Source: Crocinitomix algicola (GTDB lineage: Bacteria > Bacteroidota > Bacteroidia > Flavobacteriales_D > Crocinitomicaceae). Taken from it: DNA of 64,000 nucleotides. Shown in pieces: positions 38,381 to 46,158 of the stretch. The notes beneath the pieces are model-generated. The model did not search any database. It was not told the DNA's origin and saw only the letters and a list, made by a program, of their open reading frames with translations. The translations under genes were made by a program, and so were the position numbers. How positions within the stretch are numbered: position 1 is the stretch's first letter; each line of letters starts with the position of its first letter. The stretch is taken from the NCBI RefSeq assembly GCF_001661595.2, contig NZ_LYPF02000015.1, positions 162,154-226,153 of the forward strand. Direction: 5' to 3'.

Positions 38381-38388
38381 TATTTTTG
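38381..38388 (+). promoter_or_regulatory. -7 box of the 38.4-41.6 kb operon
   Basis: TATTTTTG, 28 nt before the ATG at 38416. No TTG at the expected distance was found. The 188-nt gap from 38228 holds nothing else recognised. Confidence 0.4.
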
Positions 38389-38415
38389 GTATAATTTTAG
38401 AAGGAATTACGCTGC

Positions 38416-39276
38416 ATGACTCAAAAAATAATTTACCTTTTCATACTACTTTGGTATTCAAGCCACACGCTGGCACAATTAAAATCCTATAAAATCACTG
38501 ATTTACCGAATGACTTAGAAGAAACTTCAGGACTCATACTTTATCAAGACAAGTACTTTATAACCCATAACGATAGCGGTAACGAACCTGAAATTTATAT
38601 CTTAAACTTAAAAGGAGAATTAATAAAAACCATCGCATTAGAAGATGCAAAAAATAGGGACTGGGAAGACATTACGCAAGATGACAAAGGTCGTGTTTAT
38701 TTAGGCGATTTTGGAAACAATAGCAATAATCGTGAAAAATGCCACATTTACATTCTTCCTTCAGATTTCATGAAACACAAGAAAGTTAAACCAAAAAAAA
38801 TCACCTTTTCTTACGAAGACCAAAAGAATTATCCTCCCAAAAAAACAAAAATGAATTTCGATTGTGAAGCATTTATTTGGAAAGAAGGGTTTCTATATCT
38901 GTTTACTAAATGCAGAACAAAACCGTTTACAGGTGAATCTCGCGTCTATAAAATAGACCCAAATGATGATAAACAAAAAGCTGATTATATCGGAAGCATC
39001 TACTTATGTCAAAGCGGGTGGAAGTTATGTTCTGTAACTGCTGCAGATTATCATGCAGCTTCAAATTCTTTAGCCCTTTTGACCTATACTAAACTGTATA
39101 TAATAACTAATTTTAAAGAAAATGAATTTTGGAATGGAGACATCCGCTCCTATTCCTTACCGCTAATAAAACAACGAGAAGCAATTTGTTTTGATAAAGA
39201 AAATCTACTTTATTCGACGGATGAAGAACGTAAAGGATTTGGCGGAGGTAATCTCTATAAAATACAACTGAAATAA
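38416..39276 (+). CDS. Secreted beta-propeller-like protein (unknown function)
   Basis: 286 residues with a signal peptide (MTQKIIYLFILLWYSSHTLAQ). The repeating strand patterns (EETSGLILYQDKYFITHNDSGNEPEIYILNLKGELIKTI; DWEDITQDDKGRVYLGDFGNN; EGFLYLFTKC; LLYSTDEERKGFGGGNLYKI) suggest a beta-propeller of the type often found in periplasmic or exported proteins, similar to phytase/SdiA-regulated-like folds. No catalytic motif seen. It sits 2 nt before the subtilase gene, so the two are likely co-expressed. Confidence 0.7.
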   Translation: MTQKIIYLFILLWYSSHTLAQLKSYKITDLPNDLEETSGLILYQDKYFITHNDSGNEPEIYILNLKGELIKTIALEDAKNRDWEDITQDDKGRVYLGDFGNNSNNREKCHIYILPSDFMKHKKVKPKKITFSYEDQKNYPPKKTKMNFDCEAFIWKEGFLYLFTKCRTKPFTGESRVYKIDPNDDKQKADYIGSIYLCQSGWKLCSVTAADYHAASNSLALLTYTKLYIITNFKENEFWNGDIRSYSLPLIKQREAICFDKENLLYSTDEERKGFGGGNLYKIQLK

Positions 39277-39278
39277 TT

Positions 39279-40886
39279 ATGAATAAATCAATTATACTTA
39301 TCATAGCCTTGTGGACGGCGCCTATTTTATGGACACAAGATGTCGATAAAAAAATATACAACTGGTACAACGGAAAAAAATACGGTATGCAGACGGATAA
39401 AGCATACGGTAAAACGTTAAAAGGAAAGACGAGTAAACCCGTTATTGTCGCTGTTATAGATTCTGGTGTAGATATTGAACATGAAGATTTGCAAGGTAAG
39501 ATTTGGGTCAACAAAAACGAAATTCCAAACAACGGAATTGATGATGATAATAACGGCTATATCGATGACATAAATGGATGGAATTTTTTAGGTAATGCAA
39601 ACGGAGAAAACCTCAATAATGTTCGTTTAGAAGTTACAAGGATATACGCCGAACTTAAAGATAAATATGAAGGTAAGAGTGCCACCGATTTATCAGATGC
39701 GGAACAAGATGATTATCAAAAATATATAGCGGTTCGTACCGAAGTTAAAGAAAATCAAAAACGATTGACAGACGAATTAAAAGGACTCGAAGATTTTACA
39801 GAAAACGTAAAAAAAGCTGACGAAGACTTAAGGGCTTATTTTCAAGGTGATTATACCGAAAAGCAATTGTTAGAAGCAATCTCAATCGATGAATTAGCTG
39901 AAGCCGCGGTTCAAATATACACCCTCGCTTTTTTTGGAATGGATTATGACGGATATTTCGAATATTTAGCTGGAATTGAAAACGAGTTAAATTACAACTA
40001 TAACCCCGATGTTAATCCGCGAGCAACGATAATCGGAGATGATGTCAGTGATTTTAGCGATAAGTCATACGGCAATAACGACATCACTGGTCCTGATGCA
40101 GGACATGGAACGCATTGCGCAGGTATCATTGGAGCAATTAGGGGAAATGAAATAGGAAATGATGGCATAGCCAACAATGTACTCATTATGCCAATTCGAG
40201 CAGTACCAAACGGAGACGAATGGGACAAGGACATTGCAAACGCTGTTCGCTACGCGGTAAACAACGGTGCTGAAATTATAAATATGAGTTTTGGAAAAGC
40301 ATATTCGCCACAGCAAGAAGGGGTAATTGAAGCATTTAGATATGCTGAAGAGAATGGAGTTTTGCTAATTCATGCTGCTGGTAATGAAGCAAATAACAAT
40401 GATGAGCTTGGACATAATTTTCCCAGTCCTATCTACCCAGGTATGAATAAAAAGTTTTCTAACTGGATAGAGGTTGGAGCTTCAACCCGTTATAAAAAAG
40501 CGAAACTAAAAAAGGACTACGTTGTTCATGAAGGATTAGCTGCCGAATTTTCAAATTATGGGAATGAAATTGTAGATGTTTTTGCACCGGGACATGATAT
40601 TTATTCTACGACACCGGATAACTCTTACAGCAATTATAGTGGAACCTCAATGGCAGGCCCAATGGTAGCCGGAACAGCAGCATTATTAAAATCTTATTAT
40701 CCTCAACTTACCTGTCTTGAAATAAAATCAATCATTTTAAAATCGGTTAAAAATGTAGGAAAGCAAAAAACGCTTTTACCGGGTTCTGAAGAGGAATTTG
40801 TTCCATTCAGCGAACTTTCAGTTACTGGTGGAATAGTGAACGTGTACAACGCTGTTCAGCTTGCTGAAGAAATTACAAATCCTTAA
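39279..40886 (+). CDS. Secreted subtilisin-like serine protease (S8)
   Basis: 535 residues. A signal peptide (to ILWTQ) precedes the S8 domain. The catalytic Asp61 lies in VIDSGVD, His276 in GHGTHCAG and Ser457 in SGTSMAGP; oxyanion Asn is in HAAGNEANN. About 215 residues separate Asp and His, compared with ~30 in subtilisin; this insert (roughly residues 105-240) is charged and helical. No T9SS tail is evident, so it may stay periplasmic. Follows the propeller-like gene by 2 nt. Confidence 0.88.
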   Translation: MNKSIILIIALWTAPILWTQDVDKKIYNWYNGKKYGMQTDKAYGKTLKGKTSKPVIVAVIDSGVDIEHEDLQGKIWVNKNEIPNNGIDDDNNGYIDDINGWNFLGNANGENLNNVRLEVTRIYAELKDKYEGKSATDLSDAEQDDYQKYIAVRTEVKENQKRLTDELKGLEDFTENVKKADEDLRAYFQGDYTEKQLLEAISIDELAEAAVQIYTLAFFGMDYDGYFEYLAGIENELNYNYNPDVNPRATIIGDDVSDFSDKSYGNNDITGPDAGHGTHCAGIIGAIRGNEIGNDGIANNVLIMPIRAVPNGDEWDKDIANAVRYAVNNGAEIINMSFGKAYSPQQEGVIEAFRYAEENGVLLIHAAGNEANNNDELGHNFPSPIYPGMNKKFSNWIEVGASTRYKKAKLKKDYVVHEGLAAEFSNYGNEIVDVFAPGHDIYSTTPDNSYSNYSGTSMAGPMVAGTAALLKSYYPQLTCLEIKSIILKSVKNVGKQKTLLPGSEEEFVPFSELSVTGGIVNVYNAVQLAEEITNP

Positions 40887-40898
40887 AACAACTGAACT

Positions 40899-41564
40899 GT
40901 GAATCTTAACCATATAAGCACTGTCATCTTTGATATGGATGGTGTATTAATAGACTCTGAACCATTATGGAAAATTGCGGAAGTTGAAGCCTTTGCGAAA
41001 GTGGGCTTAGACCTTACCCATACCGATTGCGAAGAAACTGTTGGTTTGCGCATTGACCAAGTTGTTGAAATGTGGCATAAAAAAGTAGGATGGAAAAACA
41101 AATCAGTTCAAGCAGTAGAGGATGATATTGTTTCAATTTTAATTCGAGAAATCAAAAAGCAAGGACAAGCTTTAATTGGCGTGAATACTGCGCTCCAATT
41201 CTGTAAAGAAAAAGGGTTAAATATTGGACTTGCCACATCTTCCTATGAACGAATAATTGAGGTTGTAGTCGATCGTTTGAAAATAAGAGATTTTTTCCAC
41301 ACCTTACATTCAGCAGAACATGAAGTCTATGGAAAACCACACCCTGATGTTTTTCTAAACTGTGCAAAAAAACTAAATGTGCACCCGGGTGAATGTTTGG
41401 TAATCGAAGATTCCTTTAACGGAGTTTTAGCAGCCAAGGCTGCCAGAATGAACGTCTTTGCTATTCCTGAAAAATCACATCAACACGATCCCCGATTAAT
41501 TATAGCAGACAAAATATTAAACGATTTAACCGAGCTAAGCAAAATGTTTACCCACCAATCTTAA
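40899..41564 (+). CDS. hxpB: Hexitol phosphatase HxpB-like HAD hydrolase
   Basis: 221 residues starting from GTG at 40899. The HAD motif I is FDMDGVLIDSEPLW, motif II ATSSYE, and motifs III/IV lie in GKPHPDVFLNCAKKL and IEDSFNGVLAAKAARM. The whole sequence follows E. coli YniC/HxpB closely (e.g. TVGLRIDQVVEMW), so dephosphorylation of sugar- or hexitol-6-phosphates is likely; in this setting it may detoxify phosphorylated sugars. It starts 12 nt after the subtilase stop and its end overlaps the convergent membrane protein gene by 17 nt. Confidence 0.86.
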   Translation: MNLNHISTVIFDMDGVLIDSEPLWKIAEVEAFAKVGLDLTHTDCEETVGLRIDQVVEMWHKKVGWKNKSVQAVEDDIVSILIREIKKQGQALIGVNTALQFCKEKGLNIGLATSSYERIIEVVVDRLKIRDFFHTLHSAEHEVYGKPHPDVFLNCAKKLNVHPGECLVIEDSFNGVLAAKAARMNVFAIPEKSHQHDPRLIIADKILNDLTELSKMFTHQS

Positions 41565-41919
41565 AGTCTTGACCATTAAACCAAAACCAAATTAAGGCCA
41601 CAACCAAAGGTAAAACTAGTGTCTGTGCGATATCTTCAAATAATTTTCTTCGCGCTTCATCACGTTTATTTTTAAGCATAATTAATCCTAAAGTATAGAA
41701 CCAAAAAGCTAAAATAAATCCAACACCCGGAACCAAATAGGTGGAAAATTCCAAATATTCATTATCCAGACCAACTCCAATAAAAAATGCTAAAAACATA
41801 AAGCCTAAATAACTGAACAAAAGAGGAAGCAAAAATTGACGCGATTGAATGATCAATATTCTCCAAAACCAAATTACAAAGGGAACAAATACAATAAAAT
41901 ATAAAATTGAAGCAACCAT
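41548..41919 (-). CDS. Four-span membrane protein of unknown function
   Basis: 123 residues with four hydrophobic spans (IVFVPFVIWFWRILII; LPLLFSYLGFMFLAFFIGV; YLVPGVGFILAFWFYTLGLIML; LVLPLVVALIWFWFNG) and a short polar loop with KNKRDEARRKLFED before the last. No family is recognised. The 3' end overlaps hxpB by 17 nt in the convergent direction. Confidence 0.6.
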   Translation of the reverse strand: MVASILYFIVFVPFVIWFWRILIIQSRQFLLPLLFSYLGFMFLAFFIGVGLDNEYLEFSTYLVPGVGFILAFWFYTLGLIMLKNKRDEARRKLFEDIAQTLVLPLVVALIWFWFNGQDFKIGG

Positions 41920-42071
41920 AAATGGGGGTGTTGAATACGAAAGATAAACAATTTGATGAATTTTATCACTTTTTACATGATTTAGTTCTAATTCCTAATC
42001 TAACCCTTAACCACGAAAAAAACAGCTAATAATTCACAAGTTTTTGAACAATAAAATTCATCAAATTCCGC

Positions 42072-42079
42072 TAATTTTG
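42072..42079 (+). promoter_or_regulatory. -7 box close to the AAA ATPase start
   Basis: TAATTTTG followed by CAGC and the ATG at 42084, with the same 4-nt spacing and the same CAGCATGAA sequence as lepA. A leaderless mRNA is likely. Confidence 0.6.
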
Positions 42080-42083
42080 CAGC

Positions 42084-42794
42084 ATGAATAGTTTATACCT
42101 CGTTAACCAAACAAAAGTGAACCTTGATGAAGTCGTATACGATGAATCATTATCCCAACAAATTAACGACTTTTTAGACGAGTACGAACACAGAGAAGCC
42201 TTAGCAAAATATCATTTGCCTGTAGCCAATAAACTTTTCTTATTCGGACAAACTGGCTGTGGAAAAACAATGACAGCCAAAGCCCTTGCCAACCGATTAC
42301 AAAAAAAAATCTTTATCGTAAACCTGAGTACAATTGTATCTTCTCGATTGGGGGAAACAGCGAAAAATTTATCCGCACTATTCAACAACGTTTCACACAA
42401 AAAAGCGGTTTTGTTTTTTGATGAATTTGACTCTCTCGGAAGCATAAGAGACTATGATAATAACGACACCAGTGAAATGAAACGCGTTGTCAACACAATA
42501 CTCCAATTAATCGATGATTTTCCGCAAGATGCTATTTTAATTGGTGCAACCAACCAAATTCAACTCATTGATGAAGCCATCCTACGCCGATTTGATTTAA
42601 AGCTCGAATTTAAAAATCCGAGTAACGAAGTGCTAGACGGTTTTTATAATCAATTACTGGAAAACTACCCATTGGAATATCGCAAGATTGACCGAAAATA
42701 TTCGACCTCTTTTGCCGAAGCTAAAAGCCATGTTTATGATGCCGTGAAAAAAAATATAATTGCCCATGAAAAGGCAAAGCTCGCAAAGGCTTAA
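42084..42794 (+). CDS. AAA-family ATPase, small stand-alone
   Basis: 236 residues, one AAA module. Walker A GQTGCGKT (about 54-61), Walker B VLFFDEFD, sensor 1 in LIGATNQ and the arginine-finger/sensor-2 region ILRRFDLKLEF are seen. There is no transmembrane span, protease or DNA-binding domain, and the C-terminal helical part is short. Similar small AAA proteins occur in bacteria as chaperone or regulator units. The neighbours (a membrane protein and RluB) give no clear partner. Substrate unknown. Confidence 0.75.
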   Translation: MNSLYLVNQTKVNLDEVVYDESLSQQINDFLDEYEHREALAKYHLPVANKLFLFGQTGCGKTMTAKALANRLQKKIFIVNLSTIVSSRLGETAKNLSALFNNVSHKKAVLFFDEFDSLGSIRDYDNNDTSEMKRVVNTILQLIDDFPQDAILIGATNQIQLIDEAILRRFDLKLEFKNPSNEVLDGFYNQLLENYPLEYRKIDRKYSTSFAEAKSHVYDAVKKNIIAHEKAKLAKA

Positions 42795-43651
42795 CCCATA
42801 CGTAAAAAATCAACCTCTTTAGCCGTTAGGTGACGCCATTTACCTCGTGGCAAATCCTTCTTCGTTAAACCAGCAAATTTTACCCGATCTAGTCGTGTCA
42901 CTTTAAAACCAATTGCCTCAAACATTCTTCTCACGACTCTGTTTTTACCAGAGTGCAACTCTACCCCAACCTCTCTATTTCTCGTTTCTGCAATGATTTC
43001 TACTTTGTCCGCTTTCACAAAATCACCATCATCCAACTCAACTCCGGTCAACAAAGCTCGCGTATGCTCTCCACTAATCGGCTTATCCAATTCAACATGA
43101 TAAATCTTCTTCACCTCATAACGCGGATGCGTCAATTTTTTTGCTAAATCTCCGTCATTTGTAAACAACAACAATCCCGTCGTATTTCTATCCAAACGGC
43201 CTACTGGATAAATTCGCTCTTTACACGCATTTTGTACCAATTGTAAAACCGTTCTTCTACCCATCGGGTCGTCCATTGTTGTAATAAAATCCTTAGGTTT
43301 ATTCAATAAAACGTACTGCTTCTTTTCAGTTTGAATGATACTGCCGTCATATCGAACTTCATCACTCGGCTTCACTTTATAACCCATTTCGGTAATAATT
43401 TTACCATTCACCTCCACAATTCCGGTTTGAATCATAACATCTGCCTCTCTTCGTGAACAAATTCCTGCATTTGCAATAAACTTATTCAACCTCACTTCAT
43501 CACTAAAACTTGGCATCGGATCTCCTTTCGGTTTTTTAAACCGCGCCTGTTCCCCTTTACGATAAGGCTTATTCCCAAAACCCTTTCCACGTTCACCACT
43601 CGTTCTACTCGGCTTTTTATTGCCCCCAGATTGCTTATTCCTACCTGCCAT
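42791..43651 (-). CDS. Pseudouridine synthase, RsuA/RluB/E/F family
   Basis: 286 residues. A basic, Gly/Lys/Arg-rich N-terminal extension (about 1-50), an S4 domain (EVRLNKFIANAGICSRREADVMIQTGIVEVNG), and the catalytic domain with YPVGRLDRNTTGLLLFTNDGDLA, whose Asp is the nucleophile, and NRVVRRMFEAIGFKV. It modifies rRNA; RluB (23S U2605) is the likeliest specificity, but RsuA/RluE/RluF cannot be excluded. Its end overlaps the AAA gene by four bases. Confidence 0.88.
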   Translation of the reverse strand: MAGRNKQSGGNKKPSRTSGERGKGFGNKPYRKGEQARFKKPKGDPMPSFSDEVRLNKFIANAGICSRREADVMIQTGIVEVNGKIITEMGYKVKPSDEVRYDGSIIQTEKKQYVLLNKPKDFITTMDDPMGRRTVLQLVQNACKERIYPVGRLDRNTTGLLLFTNDGDLAKKLTHPRYEVKKIYHVELDKPISGEHTRALLTGVELDDGDFVKADKVEIIAETRNREVGVELHSGKNRVVRRMFEAIGFKVTRLDRVKFAGLTKKDLPRGKWRHLTAKEVDFLRMG

Positions 43652-43673
43652 TTTTTCCGTTTTATTTCAACTG

Positions 43674-43701
43674 CAAAGATAATGGAATTTATAGCTCTCA
43701 A
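43674..43701 (-). promoter_or_regulatory. Promoter of the pseudouridine synthase gene
   Basis: Minus strand: TTG (43699-43701), 17-nt spacer, TATCTTTG (43674-43681), followed by CAG; about 22 nt before the start codon. Confidence 0.65.
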
Positions 43702-43755
43702 TCACTAATTCTGCCGATATAAAAATGTCTACGGTTTTTAGTTTAACTATTTTTT

Positions 43756-43866
43756 GGGCGTTACCCCAAGTTTCGATTCCTCACATGGGGTCAAGCTTTC
43801 CGCACTCGCCCTTGCCAATAGCAGGGCAAGGGGCTTAAACAATCGCTACAATCTTTAACGCAAGCC
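43756..43866. repeat. Structured intergenic element with three nested stems
   Basis: A ~111-bp segment begins GGGCGTTACCCC and ends TAACGCAAGCC. Closing stem: GCGTTA (43758-43763) with TAACGC (43856-43861). Inside: ACCCC (43763-43767) with GGGGT (43787-43791), then CCCTTGCC (43809-43816) with GGCAAGGG (43825-43832), separated by the conserved-looking TCAAGCTTTCCGCACTCG. From memory, near-identical GGGCGTTACCC...GGGCTTTCCGC...CTAACGC elements recur in Flavobacteriia genomes; not checked here. No gene overlaps it. Confidence 0.65.
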
Positions 43867-43871
43867 TAAAG

Positions 43872-45155
43872 TCAATGAAAAACATCATATAAACCCCAAT
43901 ACATAAATCCACAAACTAAAACCATATATAACACTAAGTTGGTAAAAATCAAATATCGCATATACCGTTGAATAGCTGTACGATGTCGAACAAAATGCCG
44001 CAATAGAATAATCATTAAAATGATACTATAAAATGGCGTAAATGACAGCACATTGACCCCATAATTTCCAGCTTGAAAAAATGGAGCATCAAAATAATAA
44101 ACCCCAATCGTTGTGGCTAAAACAAAAAGATAGGCAATTAGTATCACATTGGTTAGTGAAAATCCAAAAAGATAAACCAAAGTAAATTGAGATGTTTTTA
44201 AATAATGTAGAACAAATGCCCCCGTAAACAACAATAAAAATGCAGCAATAAGTACCAAAGAAACACGCAAAAAAGGGGTGTTAAACGGGGTATAGTATGT
44301 TTTCAATCGCAAAAACTCTTCGTTTTCAGGAAATAATTTTGGGATATCCCATTGCGAATCGCCTTTATCCAACATTTCTAATAAATCAAATTGAACAGCG
44401 TGCTCAAAATCATGGTAAAAATACAAGTTGAATTTTCGCGATGAAAGATCCCATATCGAAGTTAACAAGGTTCCATCTCCATTTCGTTCTCGACAAACGT
44501 GCATGGTATCAGAAACTTTCTCGCAAAATTCAAAACTTGTTATCAAATCCACTTCCGCCAAATAATCCTCGCCTTTTCGGTAACGGCCCAAATTTCGAGC
44601 CACCTCATTGTTGGTAATTGAAGGGCAAAAATTAGACAAAACGTATACCGCTTCATCACCACGAAGTAATTGATAAGGTTCAACAATTAAATATCCTCCA
44701 GCACTATCTATATAAATTAAAACATCATCAATAAAAAAGCGATGATCATATTCCTTATAAAAAGCTTCAACTTCCTCTACCGACTCGCATTGATGTAAAA
44801 CACTGGTCAAAAAATCAACCTCGTTATTTATGCGCTTACGATTCGAAAACATATTTTCAATGATGGGATGATAGGCGGCTAATCGCGAAAAACATAACCC
44901 TTTTTCGTTCATCCCAGATTGCGGGGCAGTCACCAATTCACTAACTTTCCGTGACCCTGTAAATGCAGCACCGAATTCTTCGGGCGATTTAGCCGTTTCA
45001 AACCACAATGTTGAAGTTGTGCGCCACGCATCTTCATTGCATCCTACCATCGTACACTCGCCAACAGTTATTTTATACATGCTGCAACCGAAACAATTCG
45101 CAACAGAAATAAATAAACCAATCAGAAAAAAATTAAGTTTTGCATCTAAAGTCAT
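43872..45155 (-). CDS. Ntn-hydrolase-like (linear amide hydrolase/C45 type) protein with C-terminal membrane domain
   Basis: 427 residues. A short hydrophobic signal (LNFFLIGLFISVANCFG) is followed by CSMYKI, where Cys24 would be the N-terminal nucleophile after cleavage. The pattern VGCNEDAW (compare GRNxDW), GMNEKGLCFSRLA and the later SNFCPSI resemble choloylglycine hydrolase/C45-type amidases. The final ~140 residues form four transmembrane spans, unusual for that superfamily. It probably cleaves an amide at the membrane or periplasm; substrate unknown. It lies between the structured repeat and a second unknown envelope gene. Confidence 0.7.
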   Translation of the reverse strand: MTLDAKLNFFLIGLFISVANCFGCSMYKITVGECTMVGCNEDAWRTTSTLWFETAKSPEEFGAAFTGSRKVSELVTAPQSGMNEKGLCFSRLAAYHPIIENMFSNRKRINNEVDFLTSVLHQCESVEEVEAFYKEYDHRFFIDDVLIYIDSAGGYLIVEPYQLLRGDEAVYVLSNFCPSITNNEVARNLGRYRKGEDYLAEVDLITSFEFCEKVSDTMHVCRERNGDGTLLTSIWDLSSRKFNLYFYHDFEHAVQFDLLEMLDKGDSQWDIPKLFPENEEFLRLKTYYTPFNTPFLRVSLVLIAAFLLLFTGAFVLHYLKTSQFTLVYLFGFSLTNVILIAYLFVLATTIGVYYFDAPFFQAGNYGVNVLSFTPFYSIILMIILLRHFVRHRTAIQRYMRYLIFTNLVLYMVLVCGFMYWGLYDVFH

Positions 45156-45211
45156 TGCCTACTTTTTAAATTACAATGCCCCCAATTCAAAAAGTAACAA
45201 GTTCTCCAGCA

Positions 45212-46027
45212 CTATTTTATTTTCCGTATTAAAACTTTAACCCGCTTTCCCTGAATAGATGACTTTTTTAATAATTGACATGCCTTCAAAGTATCAATAT
45301 CACTAGGAAATTGATAGAGTTTCAATTTTAAATCAAAAAACGCATCCGCTGAAAGTGCATTAATTTGATTAATAAAACCATCCGTATTCTTTTCTATCAA
45401 ACAAACAAAAGTCCTATAATCTATCTCACACGAATGCATATTCCTTAAAACTTCCGCAATTAATACTTCATCAACCGTGTTACTATTTACGACTTGATTT
45501 AACCGCGCTAATTTCTGTCGCTTTATATTATTTATAAAAGCCAATCCTTTTTTCAATCTTTCCTCATTCACAAATTGATATTCTTCAACACAAAAGTCTG
45601 CTAAGTTATCTCCCATTGATAATTCCTTATTCATAAAGGTTAAAAAAGCATCATTTTTCGAACCTATATTTACTCGAGCTGTATCGTAAAGTATTTGTCT
45701 TGTTTGATGACTTAAAGCAGCATTACGGATTAAATTTAAGGTTGAATCACAAACATCCATTCTCTCAAAATCATTCAATCCATCAATCATAACACTTCCT
45801 CCAATCCATTGATCATTACTTGTTAAAACTAAGTTATCCTCCTTAACCAACCAATAGGTAGTTTTAAAATAACTGTATTGCTGGTACAAGTAACTGGAAT
45901 CGGTGACTGGTGTTAACACCTCAGTTGTAGCATTAATTTTTTTTTCTATTGATCGTACAAAAACATCGTGTTGCCCAAATACGCCCGTATTACAGACTAT
46001 TAATAAGAAGCATAACTTAAAATTCAT
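45212..46027 (-). CDS. Secreted protein of unknown function
   Basis: 271 residues with a signal peptide (MNFKLCFLLIVCNTGVFGQ). The rest is mixed alpha/beta with no recognised motif; Cys residues at CDSTLN, FCVEEY, HSCEIDY and ACQLL could form disulfides. It lies 56 nt upstream of the Ntn-hydrolase gene on the same strand, so they may be co-transcribed. Confidence 0.65.
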   Translation of the reverse strand: MNFKLCFLLIVCNTGVFGQHDVFVRSIEKKINATTEVLTPVTDSSYLYQQYSYFKTTYWLVKEDNLVLTSNDQWIGGSVMIDGLNDFERMDVCDSTLNLIRNAALSHQTRQILYDTARVNIGSKNDAFLTFMNKELSMGDNLADFCVEEYQFVNEERLKKGLAFINNIKRQKLARLNQVVNSNTVDEVLIAEVLRNMHSCEIDYRTFVCLIEKNTDGFINQINALSADAFFDLKLKLYQFPSDIDTLKACQLLKKSSIQGKRVKVLIRKIK

Positions 46028-46158
46028 GTTTATTCAGTTTATTCTCAAAAACAATAATAACTTAAAAATGCAAACCATTAAAATCCCATTCATCATTTTA
46101 TTCATACATTTTAATCAATTAGCCCTTTGAATTAAAAATAGATTATATATACTTAGGT

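Noticed and set aside
39279..42794. AAA ATPase plus subtilase as a defence pair (AAA+S8 type)
   Set aside because: The protease is exported by signal peptide and the two are separated by hxpB and a membrane protein; no operon between them.
43756..43866. Reading the element as a degenerate tRNA or a terminator
   Set aside because: No tRNA acceptor/T-arm pattern and no T-run next to the stems; the three-stem layout differs from both.
45212..46027. Assigning the exported 271-residue protein a function through Cys pairs
   Set aside because: No recognisable motif; disulfide arrangement alone cannot name a fold.
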